Shown in pieces: positions 36,000-47,267 of a stretch of DNA of 64,000 nt. The notes below the pieces were generated by a model that worked only from the letters and a program-made list of their open reading frames with translations, made no database searches and was not told the DNA's origin. The stretch comes from Manis javanica (Eukaryota > Chordata > Mammalia > Pholidota > Manidae), in contig NC_133156.1 in the NCBI RefSeq assembly GCF_040802235.1, positions 28,415,343 through 28,479,342 of the forward strand, written 5' to 3'. Each line of letters opens with the position of its first letter. The first letter of the stretch is position 1. Both the position numbers and the translations under genes were made by a program.

Positions 36000-37610
36000 C
36001 CCTTTAAGACTTCCAAAAAGCATTCTCCAAACCAAAACAACAACAGCAACAATGAGAGAGTGAACAGAAAAAAAAAAAGAGAAAACACGCAATTTTTTTT
36101 TTTTCCTCAGGCGCTGGTCCCAGGCACCCGCTCACTGGTCCTGCTGCCCTGCTCCCTAGCACCGGGGTCCCTGTCCCTTCAAGGCTTCCAAAAAGCACCC
36201 ACCCTCCAGTCCCACAGGGAAAACGTGCGATATTCTTTGTCTTCAGGCGCCGTTCCCAGGCACCCGCTCACCGGTCCTGCTGCTCTGCCTCCCTAGCACC
36301 ATGGTCCATGTCCCTTTAAGGCTTCCAAAAAGCACTCGCCAAAAAGAGAAAAAAATGGGGGGGAAAATGCGCAATTTCCTCCGTCCTCAGGCGCCAGTCT
36401 CAGGCACCCGCCCACCGGTCCTGCAGAGACAAACACGCAATATTTTTTGTCCTCAGGCGCCGTTCCCAGGCACCCGCTCACCGGTCCTGCTGCTCTGCCT
36501 CCCTAGCACCAGGGTCCCTGTCCCTTTAAGGCTTCCAAAAAGCACTCGCCAAAAAGAGAGAAAAAAAGGGGAAAAACGCTCGATTTCCTCCGTCCTCAGG
36601 CGCCAGTCTCAGGCACCCACCCTATGGTCCCGCAGGGAAAAACATGGGATATTCTTTGTCCTCATGCGCTGGTCCCAGGCACTTGCTCACCGGTCCCGCC
36701 GCCCTGCCTCCCTAGCACCGGGGTCCCTGTCCCTTTAAGGCTTCCAAAAAGCACTCGCCAAAAAGAGAAAGAAAAGAAAAAAAAGGGGGGGGGGAATGCG
36801 CAATTTCCTCCGTCCTCAGGCGCTGGTCTCAGGCACCCACCGGTCCCGCAGGGAAAAACACACGATATTCTTTGTCCTCAGGCGCTGGTCCCAGGCACCT
36901 GCTCAGTGGTCTTGCTGCTCTGCCTCCCTAGCACCGGGGTCTCTGTCGCTTTAAGGCTTCCAAAAAGCACTCGCCAAAAAGAGAGAAAAAAAGGGGAAAA
37001 ACGCACCATTTCCTCTGTCCTCAGGCTCCAGTCTCAGGTACCCGCCCACCGGTCCCGCAGGGAAAAACACGTGATATTCTTTGTCCTCAGGTGCCGGTCC
37101 CAGGCACCCACTCACTGGTCCCGCCGCCCTGCCTTCCTAGCAACGGGGTCCCTGTCCCTTTAAGGCTTCCAAAAAGCACTCGCCAAAAAGAGAAAAAAAA
37201 AAGGGGGAAAATGTGCGATTTCCTCCGTCCTCAGGCGCCGGTCTCAGGCACCCGCCCACCAGTCCCATAGGGAAAAACACCCAATAATCTTTGTCCTCAG
37301 GCGCTGGTCCCAGGCACCCACTCATTGGTCCCGCCGCCCTTCCTCCTTAGCAATGGGGTCCCTGTCTCTTTAAGGCTTCCAAAAAGCACTCGCCAAAAAG
37401 AGAAAAAAAAGGGGGAAAGCGTGTGATTTCCTCCGTCCTCAGGCGCCAGTCTCAGGCACCCGCCCACCAGTCCCATAGGGAAAAATGCCCGATAATCTTT
37501 GTCCTCAGGCGCCGGTCCCAGGCACCCACTCATTGGTCCCGCCGCCCTGCCTCCTTAGCAACGGGGTCCCTGTCTCTTTAAGGCTTCCAAAAAGCACTCA
37601 CCAAAAAAAA
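36000..37610 (-). promoter_or_regulatory. L1 copy E 5' UTR monomer array
   Basis: The landmark 'tccctttaaggcttccaaaa' (with small variations) occurs at 36174, 36311, 36521, 36730, 36946, 37155, 37365 and 37573, with a degenerate copy at 35999. Spacing is 208-216 bp for the six units from 36311 to 37573 and shorter for the partial units at the ORF1 side. Within each monomer a roughly 70-bp sub-unit (cctcaggcgc ... caggcaccc) is repeated. The array is CpG-rich and resembles the monomeric L1 promoters of rodents in organisation. Long open frames through it on both strands are artefacts of the repeat. Confidence 0.92.
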
Positions 37611-37862
37611 AAAACCGCTCCGGTTTCTTTCCACCCGCCGGGAGCCGGGTGGAGGGGCGCTCAGGTCCCGCTGGGCCGGGGCTTGTATCTTACCCCTTTC
37701 ACAAGGTGCTGGGTTCTTGCAGGTGTGGATGTGGTCTGGATGTTGTTCTGTGTCCTCTGGTCTCTATTTTAGGAAAAGTTTTCTTTGTTATATTTTCATA
37801 GCTCTATGTGTTTTTGGGAGGAGATTTCCACTGCTCTACTCACGCTGCCATCCTGGCTCCGC

Positions 37863-37872
37863 CTCTTGGGTA
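37863..37872 (-). repeat. TSD, right, of the 9.3-kb L1 plus transduction insertion
   Basis: 'ctcttgggta', immediately outside the L1 copy E 5' terminus and identical to 28543-28552. Confidence 0.82.
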
Positions 37873-39290
37873 GTTTTTTGATTATGGATTCAATTTCATT
37901 GCTGGTAATTTTTCTGTTTAGATTTTCTGTTTCTTCCTTGGTCAGTCTTAGAAGGTTGTATTTTTCTAAAAAGTTGTCCATTTCTTCTAGGTTTTCCAGC
38001 TTGTTAGCATATAGGTTTTCATAGTATTCTCTAATAATTCTTTGTATTTCTGTGTGGTCCATCATGATTTTTTCTTTCTCATTACGGATTCTGTTGATGT
38101 GCGTAGATTCTCTTTTTCTCTTAATACGTCTGGCTAGGGTCTTATCTAGTTTGTTTGTTTTCTCACAGAGCCAGCTCTTGGTTTCATTGATTTTTTTCTA
38201 TTGTTTTATTCTTTTCAATTTTATTTATTTCTCCTCTGATCTTTAGTATGACCCTCCTTCTGCTGACTTTGGGCCTCATTTGTTCTTTTTCCAATTTCAA
38301 TAATTGTGACTTTAGACTATTCATTTGGGGTTGTTCTTCCTTCTTTAAATAGGTCTGGATTGGTATATACTTTCCTCTTAGAACTGCCTTTGCTATGTCC
38401 CACAGAAGTTGGGGCTTTGTGCTGTTGTTGTCATTTGTCTCCATATATTGCTTGATCTCTATTTTAATTTGATCATTGATTCATTGATTATTTAGGAGCA
38501 TGTTGTTAAGCCTCCATGTGTTTGTGAGACTTTTTGTTTTCTTTGTACAATTTATTTCCAGTTTTATACCTTTGTGGTCTAAGAAACTGGTTGGTAAAAT
38601 TTCAGTCTTTTTGAATTCACTGAGGCTCTTTTTGTGGCCTAGCATGTGGACTATTCTGGAGAATGTTCCATGTGCACTTGAGAAGAATGTGTATCCTGCT
38701 GTTTTTGGGTGTAGAGTTCTGGAGATGTCTATTAGGTCCATCTGTTCTAGTATATTGTTCAATGCCTCTGTGTCCTTACTTATTTTCTGTCTGGTGAATC
38801 TGTCCTTTGGAGTGAGTGGTGTGTTGAAGTCTCCTAGAATGAATGCATTGCATTCTATTTTCTCCTTTAATTCTGTTAGTATTTGTTTCACATATGTTGG
38901 TGCTCTTGTATTGGGTGCATATATATTTATGATGGTTATATCTTCTTATTGGAATAACCCCTTTATCATTATGTAATGTCCTTCTTTATCTCTTGTTACT
39001 TTCTTTGTTTTGAAGTCTATTTTGTCTGATAGTAGTACTGCAACACCTGCTTTTTTCTCCTTGTTGTTTGCATGAAGTATCTTTTTCAATCCCTTGACTT
39101 TTAGTCTGTGTATGTCCTTGGGTTTGAGGTGGGTCTCTTGTAAGCAGCATATAGATGGGTCTTGCTTTTTATCCATTCTATTACTCTGGGTCTTTTGATT
39201 GGTGCATTCAGTCCATTTACATGTAGGGTGATTATTGAAAGATATGTGCTTATTGCCATTGCAGTCTTTAGATTCGTGGTTACCAAACAT
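37873..39290 (-). pseudogene. L1 copy D ORF2, endonuclease region
   Basis: Pieces 39286-39101, 39290-38946, 38891-38481, 38444-38184 and 38065-37796. Visible motifs: 'QETHLKPKD' and 'LGDFNTPLT' (endonuclease). Several frameshifts. Confidence 0.88.
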
Positions 39291-39639
39291 TCAAGGTTAG
39301 CTTCTTTACTATCTAACTGTCTAACTTAACTCACTTATTAAGCTATTATGAATGCAGTCTGATGATTTTTTATTTCTCTTCCTACTTATTCCTTCTCCTC
39401 CTCCTCCATTCTTTATGTTAGGTGTTTTACTCTGTACTCTTTTGTGTTTCCTTTGACTGCTTTTGTGAGTAGTTGATTTTATTTTTTGCCTTTAGTAGTA
39501 CGTGGTTGGTCTGCTTTCTTTGCTGTGATTTTATTTTCTCTTATGACATCTATTTAGCTTAGGAATGCTTCCATGTAGAGAATTCTCTTTAAAATATCCT
39601 GTAGAAGTGGTTTGTAGGAGGCAAATTCCCTCACCTTTT

Positions 39640-40320
39640 GCTTGTCTGGGAATTGTTTAATCCCTCCTTCATATCTAAATGATAATCATGCTGGATACAG
39701 TATTCTTGGTTCAAGGCCCTTCTGTATCATTGCATTAAATATATCATGCCATTCTCTTCTGGCCTGTAAGGTTTCTGTTGAAAAGTCTAATGTTAGCCTG
39801 ATGGGTTTTCTTTTGTAGGTGACCTTTTTTCTCTATCTGTCTGCCTTTAGTACTCTGTCCTTGTCCTTGATCTTTGCTGTTTTAATTATTATGTTTCTTG
39901 GTGTTGTCCTCCCTTGTTTTGGGAGATCTGTGGGCTTCCATGGTCTGAGAGATTATCTCTTCCCCCAGTTTGGGGAAGTTTTCAGCAATTATTTCTTCAA
40001 ATACACTTTCTATCCCCTTTTCTCTCTCTCCTTCTTCTTGTACCCCTATAATGCAAATATTGTTCAGTTGGCTTGGTCACACAGTTCTCTTAATATTGTT
40101 TCATTCCTGGAGACTCTTTTATCTCTCTCTGCCTCAGCTTCTTTGTGTTTCTGTTCTCCTATCTCTATTCCATTAATGACTTCTTGCACATCATCCAGTC
40201 TGCTCTTAAGTCCTTCCAGAGATTGTTTTATTTCTGTATTCTCCCTCCTAACCTGATCCTTTAGCTGTTGCATATTTCTCTGCAGGTCCGTCAGCATGGT
40301 TACGACCTTTATTCTGAATT
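39640..40320 (-). pseudogene. L1 copy D ORF1, degenerate
   Basis: Reverse-strand ORF1p remnant with a coiled coil (40297-40064, 'MLTDLQRNMQQLKDQVRREN') and broken RRM and C-terminal domains. Multiple stops. Confidence 0.82.
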
Positions 40321-40329
40321 CTTTTTCAG

Positions 40330-41386
40330 GAATTGGTTAAATCTATCTCCCCAGGCTCCCTCTTGGGGGTTGTCTGGGTAATTCTGGACTGGATCAAATT
40401 CTTCTGCATTTTCACAGTGATAGAGGTAGTCGTAGGCAGTTTGCGTGTGTGTCAGCTGGGAGAGTAACGTCCCTTCCTGCACCTTGCCCTTCTCTGCTGC
40501 CTGTGCCAGTTACCCGCACACGGAGAGCAGCTTATGGTTTTGTTTCATGAGCTGCCACAGGTGGGGAAGCCATTGGGGCAGCCCAGAGCCCCACGGGGAG
40601 AGGCAGGCATGCCGGGTGTGCTGTCCTGTGGGAACAGCGACCCTTTGTGCCCTGTCCTGGCTTCCTCTGTCTGTGCTGGGATGCCGTGTGACTGCAGGGC
40701 CTCTGAGTCTGGCCCAGGCAGCTGTGGAGGAGGCTCTGGGTGGCCACTGTGGGCGCAGCTGCTCTCAGGCTGCTTCCTTGCTGTTGCGGAGCTGTGCGGG
40801 AGAGGGAATGGACGGGAGGCTGTTTATTGCTGTGAGGTGCTTCAGAGCTGCATTGCTTCCCAGGGGACTGGGGTGCCTAAAATTCCCCAGGATTCCCAGC
40901 TGCTGGGCTGATTATGCTGCAATGCTTCCATCCAGCCATGGGGTCCCTGTCCCTTTAAGACTTTCAAAAAGCACTAGCTTTTCTTTTCTCCCAGGGGCGG
41001 CAGCTGTAGGGGCAGGCTTGCAGGTTTTACTATTCTGTTTCCTTAAGATCCAGCACCCCACGCACTGTGTGTCTGTGCTCTGGTGTGGATGGCTGGGGCT
41101 GGGTGTTTAGCAGTCCTGGGCTCCCTCTCCCTCCCTGCTCTGACTCCTCTCCTCCCGCCAGGAGTTGGGGTGAGGGGCGCTCTGGTCCTGCTGGGCTGCA
41201 GCTTTTATCTTACCCCTTTCATGAGGTGCTGAGTTCTCGCAGATGTAGTTGTAGCCTGACTGTTGTACTGTATCTTCTGGTCTCTCTTTTAGGAATAGTT
41301 GTATTTGTTGTATTTTCAAAAAATGTATATGGTTTTGTGAGGAGATTTCTGCTGCCCTACTCACACCACCATCTTGACTCCTCCCT
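40330..41386 (-). promoter_or_regulatory. L1 copy D 5' UTR (single-copy type)
   Basis: GC-rich 5' UTR, homologous to 11322-11732 plus 12710-13455 of L1 copy 1. It provides the uninterrupted reference that shows GNB4 was inserted there. Long open frames across it are compositional. Confidence 0.82.
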
Positions 41387-41569
41387 TGGAAAAAACCTAT
41401 TTTAAAGCGAAGATTGCATTTTAATCAAACAAACAATAACTCAGTCCATGTTGGAAGCAAGGCAGGCAGTCTTAATTGATATGCTCCCAGATCACAAAGC
41501 AGCTATCCTGGTTTCTGTTCTCTGATCTCTATTCCATTAATGAATCAGCAATAAATTTCTTGTGTTAAG

Positions 41570-41858
41570 CTAACTTTGCAAAATAACCCACTGATAAGAA
41601 ACTTGGTATCTCTTCAAAAATAAACATTTTGTGACCATGTGGCAGGTCTGCATCCCTAGCCCTTTGTCTCTCAACTGCCTATAAATCCCCTAGATAGTGC
41701 ACCTCCGTGGACTCTCTTGTCCCGTCCCGCACAAGCCAGGAGCTCTGTCCTCTTACTGTACCTCTAAATAAAAGCCTCTCACTTGCTGTCCTACTTTGAG
41801 TGTTTGCAAAGTTCATTCTTTGACTCTGTGAACAAGAACCCAGCATCACTACCAAATT
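41570..41858 (+). repeat. ERV1-like LTR fragment
   Basis: A TATA-like ctataaatcccc (about 41679), AATAAA at about 41767, then the U5-like 'ttcattctttgactctgtga' followed by 'acaagaacccagcatca'. This is the order seen in class I ERV LTR 3' ends. No internal retroviral sequence is adjacent, so it is probably a solo or partial LTR. Confidence 0.65.
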
Positions 41859-42439
41859 CAAAAGGTCCAGAGGTAGGTCTTCAGTTAACAGTCAGCCTCC
41901 TTCCCTCCCCCTCCTGTTGCCAGCCACCCAGTTCCCCTCCCTGGGGAAACCGTTTTTGCTGTTTTTTATTCATTCTGGCAGAACATATCTTTGCATTTGT
42001 AGTTGTATGTATATACATCCTTTACTTGTGTGTCTGTGTTTACACTAAGTGAGGCACTATGTTCTGAACCTTGCTTTTTACACACAAGGTATCTTTGGGA
42101 TCTTTCTGTAGGACATGTAAAGGGTTCTGTTGACTGTGACATCATCCCTATTGACCTAAAGGGTGCTTCTTGGTGTCTAACCAGAAACCCTTCTTGGTGT
42201 CTCATCCCTCTAGCAAGGCCTGCAGCCCCAAGTAAACGGGAGAGTTGAAGGTAGGGGGCTGGCTCAAATGCTCCCTTTTGCCCCCTCCCTTCCTTACTCC
42301 CTCTTTCCTCCCCTTTCCTTTCCTTCTTGCTTTCTAAAATTAAAATAGCACATTGTGGCTTTTATTCATTCTGATGATTGATGCAAAACATGCTTAATTG
42401 TAAAGTGATCAGAAAGTACAAAAAGAAAAAAGGAACAAA

Positions 42440-44245
42440 AAGTCACTCCTACCATTATCCAGAAGTGGTCACCGTTAACATTTTAGCATCTGTTCTTCCA
42501 GTTATTTTTCTGGAATACACACAATATTGGTTCACCATTTTCACACTTGAAAGTGAAATTCAGTGGCATTTTGCACATTCACAATGTTGTACAACCATCA
42601 CCACTATCTAGTTTCAGAGAATTATCATCACCTCAAAAGGAAACTCTGTATCCGCTAAGGACTCTCTCTTCTCCCCTCTACCAGGCCCTGGTAACCACTA
42701 ATCTGCTTTCTGTCTCAATCGATTTGCCTATTCTGGGTATTTCATATAAGTAGGATCATATGTGGCCTTTTGTATCAGGCTTCTTTTACATATTATAATG
42801 TTTTCAAGGTTCACCAATGTTTTAGCACGTATCAGTACTTGGTTCCTTTTTATAGCCAAATAATATTGCATTGTTAGGATGTACCATCTATTATCTATTC
42901 AGCTGGGGGACACTTTGGTTGTTTCCACCTTTTGACTATTGTGAATAGTGCTGCTATGAACACGTGTATATAAATTTTTGTTTGAACAACTATTTTCAAT
43001 TATTTTGGGTATATACTTAAGAGTAGAATTGCTGGGACAAAAAGGTCATTCTATGTTTAACTTGTTGAGAAAACACAAAATTCTTTTCTACGTGACTGCA
43101 CCATTTTACTTTCCTACCAGCAATGTATGAGAGTTTCAATATCTTCACATCTTTGCTAACACTTGTTATTTTCTAATCTTTTTCTTTTGTTGTTGTTATA
43201 GCCATCCTAGTGGATATGAAGTGTTATCTCACTGTGGTTTTGATTTACATTTCCCTAATGACTAATGACAAATAACAGTGAGCATCTTTTCATGTGCTTG
43301 TCAATTATATGTATTCATTAGAAGAGTTTCTATTTAAGACCTTTGCCCATTTTTAAATTGTGTTGTTTGTTTCTTTGTTGTTTAGTTATCCAATTTCTTT
43401 ATACATTCAGGATCCAAGACCCTTATCAGATGTATGATTTGCAAATATTTTCCTCCATTCTGTGGGGGTTTTTTTCTGTTTGCACTTTCTTGGTAGTATC
43501 CTTTGATGAATAAAAGTTTTTTATTTTGATAAAGTCCAATTTATCTGTTTTTTTCTTTTGTTACTTGTGCTCAAGGTCATGAAGACATACTCATGTTTTC
43601 TTCTAAGAGTTTTATAGTTTTAGCTCTTATACCTGGGCCTCTTACTCATCTTGAATTAATTTTCGTATATGGTGTGAGGTAAGAGTTAAACTTCATCCTT
43701 TGCATATAGATATCCAGTATTCCAGCACCATTTGTTGAAGAGATTATTCTTTCCCCCATTGAATGGTCTTAGCATCCTTGCTGAAAAACAATTGATCAAA
43801 AATGTGTAGATTTACTTTTGCATTCTCAATTGTATTCCATTGATCAATATGTGAGACCACCCTTATGCCAATACCATACTTTTTGATCACCGTGGCTTTG
43901 TAGTAAGTTTTGAAATCAGGAAGTGTTAGTCTCCACACTTTGTTTTCTTTTCCAATATTGTTTTTGGCTATCTGGGGTTTGTTGCAATTACATATGAATT
44001 TCAGAATCAGCCTTTTCACTTTCGAAATTGTAATCTGTGGGGTTTGGGGATTTTCATAGAGATTGCATTGAAATCTGTAGATTGCTTTGGGGAGGGTTGT
44101 CATTTTAATAATATTAAGTGTTCGACCCATGAGCATGGTTGTCAGTTTATTTAGGTCTTCTTTAATTCCTTTTAGCAATGTTTTGTAGTTGCAGTATATA
44201 AGTCTTACATCTCTGTAGTTAAATTTATCCTAAGTATTTTATTCA
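42440..44245 (-). mobile_element. Old L1M, 3' UTR to ORF2
   Basis: Reverse orientation: 3' UTR ('tgtacaaccatcaccactat' near 42589), then the ORF2 C-terminus and back towards RT (open piece 44178-43744, with 'FICNCNKPQIAKNNI'). Diverged with many breaks. Confidence 0.85.
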
Positions 44246-44254
44246 TTTTTGGTG

Positions 44255-44965
44255 CTTTTGCTCTCAATTTTCCCCCGAATGTTTTATTATGGTAAAATAA
44301 ATGTAACACAAAATTTACCACCTTAACTATGTTAAGTGTATGGTTGACTGGCTTAAATACATTCATAATGTTTTACTGTCACCGTGGTCATCCATTTCAA
44401 GAGCTCTTCATCTTGTGAGATGAAACCCTGTGCCCATTAAACACTGCCTCCTCATTCTCCCTTCCTCACAGCTCCTGGCAAACACCATTCTATTTTCTGT
44501 CTTTACAACTTTGGCCCCTCTGAGTGACTCATATAAGTAGAATCTACAATATTTTCCCCCTTGTGACTGGCTTATTTCATTTAGTATAATGTCCTCAAGG
44601 TTCATTCATGTCATCGCATATGTCAAAATTTCCTTCCTTTTTAAGTCTGGATAATATTCCATTGTATGTATATCCCTTATTTTGCTTATTCATTCTTATC
44701 AGTGGTCACTTGGGTTGTTTCCATGTTTTGTCTATTACAAATAATGTTGTTAGAATATGGTTGGACAATATCTCTTCAAGACCTTTCTTTCAATTCTTTT
44801 GGGTATATACCTAGAAGTGAGATTGCTGGATCATATGGTAATTTTATTTTTAATTATTTAAAGAACTGCCATACTGTTTTCCAAGTGTCTATAGCATTTT
44901 CCATTCTTACCAACAGTACACAAAGGTTATAATTTCTCTGCATACAACTTTTAAAACCAACTTTT
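44255..44965 (-). mobile_element. Second old L1M fragment
   Basis: A new old-L1 3' UTR start ('taaatgtaacacaaaattta'), followed by ORF2 C-terminal sequence in reverse ('ataatattccattgtatgta' near 44650). A distinct copy from the one ending at 44245. Confidence 0.8.
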
Positions 44966-44969
44966 AAAA

Positions 44970-45350
44970 CTTAACATATGGCCATCTTTCCATGTCTGTG
45001 GTGTAGAGGGTTACCTAATCATTTCACCACATTTTATGTATATACTACAGTTTGTTCCAACAATCCTTAATATTGATATCTTGTTTATTTCAAGTTTTTA
45101 GTGATCACAAATAAGGATGTGATGAGCTTCATTATAATGTACATCTTTGTGCACTTATCCAATTATTTCCTTTGGATAAATTCCCAGAAGTGGACTTACC
45201 AGGTCAAAGGGGAGGCATACTTTTAAAGCTTTAATGAATGCTGCTAAACTGCCCTTCAAAAATAGACCAACATTCATTCTGAACAGCAGTGGAAGAGGTT
45301 TGTGTATCTCATATACGGGGTTCAAATTACATTTCCCCAATGTCACTTCC
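44970..45350 (-). repeat. Ancient LINE (L1M/HAL1-like) fragment
   Basis: 'tttggataaattcccagaag' near 45172, followed by 'ggtcaaagggg', is the reverse complement of an old LINE ORF2 C-terminus. Confidence 0.65.
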
Positions 45351-45534
45351 AGAGGGAAAATACAGAGCCCCTAATGTGCTTCTTTACTAGGAAGAAATCT
45401 CGAAGAAGAGAGTAAAGTCCCATTCAACAGAGGGGTCCTCCTCTTAGATCTGGAAGGGCTCTTAGCAAATCTTTATTGGAATTTTTATTATAAAGACAAA
45501 TTTGGGTTCATGGTTATTATTTTGTCTGTTATTT

Positions 45535-45800
45535 GTGTTTCTTGTTCTAGACTGTGAACTACAATCAGCCAGGGACTACACCTGCCTCATTCATGTGAAT
45601 ACCAATGTCTTGTAAAGTACCTGGCACAGGGAAGATCTCAGAAATGCTTACCCATAGGACTGGGGACAAAACAGTTCACCACAAGCTGAAACTCCAGGAC
45701 AGCAGGAGTGGAGTCTGTTATTGCCTTCTGTCTCCAGTGCAGCACAGCCTCTGGCACAAGGTCCCTGCTCTGTGAGTATTCATTGAATTAATAAGTGAAA
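45535..45800 (+). repeat. L2-like 3' fragments
   Basis: 'actgtgaactacaatcagcc' to 'aagtacctggcacagggaag', then a second L2/MIR-type end near 45695-45795. Diverged; boundaries approximate. Confidence 0.5.
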
Positions 45801-47250
45801 AAACTGAAATGAAATATGAAAAAATAAATGAAAAAGTGCCCAGCTCTAGGGTGCCCATGGTAGTAGCAGATCTGAGGACTCCTAGTCCAGCGCTCACTCT
45901 GCCCACTGCAGCCTCTTATCCGTCTTTGCTCTAATGCTTCCACTGGATTTCTGTCTTTATGGCCCCCTGGTTCCTGTGCTTCAGCAAAACAGTCACATTT
46001 TTGCTGCCAAACAGACAAGTATGAGGCACTGCTTGTCAGCAGCTCTGAAGTTCCACCCAATGCTCTCAGATGGTTTTCTAGTGGTGAGGACCTGGAAGGG
46101 AATTTCCCTGGTGTGCCCAGCCCCGGACCATCTGTGCCCACTCTGCTTGGATGCTGTTCTGTGCTCTGGAGTCAGCTTGAGAGTTATTTCTGACCAATTG
46201 GCTACCTAATCTTACATAACATTCAGTGATTCAGGCCAAGGTCCTTCAGCTTAGTACATGAAAGACACTTCAGAGACAGTGACCCCCCGTCACCAGAGAC
46301 CCTCCAAAGACCTAGAGCTGGAAAAGCAGTGCCATGAGGGTGGCTCCAGGCTCCACTGCAAAGCCCATCTAGGACCTTCTGAGCACAGCTCAACTTCTGT
46401 AACAGCTCCTGGGACAATTGCCCAAGTAGTTTGCTCCCCAGTATCCCTGGCACTCTAGTGGAATTGCAAACCCAGGAACCAGGGCATTGGGACCCCATGC
46501 CCTCCAACACCTAGTTCCTCTCTGAATGTGGAGGTATATGAGCTGAAGATACTGAGAAGCCCCTGGCCCATGGAGGGGGCAGAACTTTGTCCCTCCTAGG
46601 GGAGAAGTGATAAGCCCACATTTTAATTTCAATTTTGTTTTGTTGGGAAAGATAGAATGGCATTCAAGTTCTTTTGGAATTGCATCTGCTTTTCCTGTCT
46701 CTTCATCAAGCTCTTAACCAAAAGCTTGGCATAATAGATGCTCGCTAAATGCTTAGTGAACAGAACTCACTGCCTGCTCCCTCAGACTTCCTGCTACACC
46801 CAACCACTTGCCAAACCCCAATCCTGCTGGTGAACCCTGTACCTTTGCATACATCAAGACCACCGTTCAGTATCCCCCTAAACAGAATGTGTTGTTCTTT
46901 GGTCTATTTTTTTTTTAGCATTTTCTCACATTTGTTTTGAGCTTCTTATAATATAAGTGGTGTGCGTACTTCTGTTTCTGTTTCTTCTGCCAGACTGTGA
47001 TCCCTGGTAGGTTCTGGCCCTTCGTGATCACTCTGTCTCCAGCACATATTGCTGCTTGGCACTTATTGGGCCCCTGTAAATATCAATGTATTGGATGGAT
47101 AGATGACTGGAGACATGAATGAGGTCTTCAGTTCATAGAATCATGTGTGTTTCATATCCAACATGGGCTGCTTGAAGGAGAGAGAAATGAATGATGGTGT
47201 CTTGAACTGACCTTCTGAATATTCATGGAGTCAGTATCACTTTTTTCTCT
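45801..47250. other. Unique sequence with weak L2-like patches
   Basis: No gene recognised. Patches near 46670-46770 ('aagcttggcataatagatgc') and 47000-47110 look L2-like. The short ORFs are unremarkable. Confidence 0.4.
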
Positions 47251-47251
47251 T

Positions 47252-47267
47252 AAAAATTATTAAATCG
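47252..47267 (+). repeat. TSD, left (retroposon C composite)
   Basis: 'aaaaattattaaatcg', repeated exactly at 48359-48374. Confidence 0.9.

Larger units (their letters stand above)
30395..37862 (-). mobile_element. L1 copy E (inner), full-length, tandem-monomer 5' UTR
   Basis: Full-length L1 in reverse. The 5' terminus at 37862 (gcggagccaggatggcagcg on the minus strand) is followed by a long 5' UTR with a 208-216 bp monomer array. ORF1 lies at 34749-35537, ORF2 spans 34580-30740, and the 3' UTR ends in an impure A-rich tail (30371-30400). It is the least decayed L1 here, but stops in ORF2 make it inactive now. It sits inside L1 copy D with a 10-bp TSD that also encloses the downstream transduced sequence. 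Confidence 0.92.
37863..41386 (-). mobile_element. L1 copy D (outer), 5' portion
   Basis: Continuation of the split outer L1: ORF2 linker and endonuclease (37863-39290), inter-ORF spacer, ORF1 (about 39640-40320) and a single-copy 5' UTR (40330-41386) ending at the 5' terminus next to the candidate TSD 'ggaaaaa'. Unlike copy E, its 5' UTR has no tandem monomers. Confidence 0.9.

Noticed and set aside
36000-37610. Regularly spaced repeats that might suggest a CRISPR-like array.
   Set aside because: Units are directly adjacent 210-bp monomers without unique spacers, in a mammalian L1 promoter.
36301-37772. A series of 60-180 codon open frames on both strands, Pro/Ser/Arg-rich, repeated.
   Set aside because: They follow the 210-bp L1 5' UTR monomers (multiple of 3, few stops) and occur in both directions; they are products of the tandem repeat.
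30740-37862. L1 copy E as a currently active element.
   Set aside because: ORF2 has at least two nonsense codons and an indel, and the ORF1 N-terminus is out of frame.
41570-41858. The ERV1-like LTR as the source LTR of the env-LTR retroposon.
   Set aside because: The sequences are unrelated by eye: different polyadenylation context and U3; no shared 19-bp repeats.
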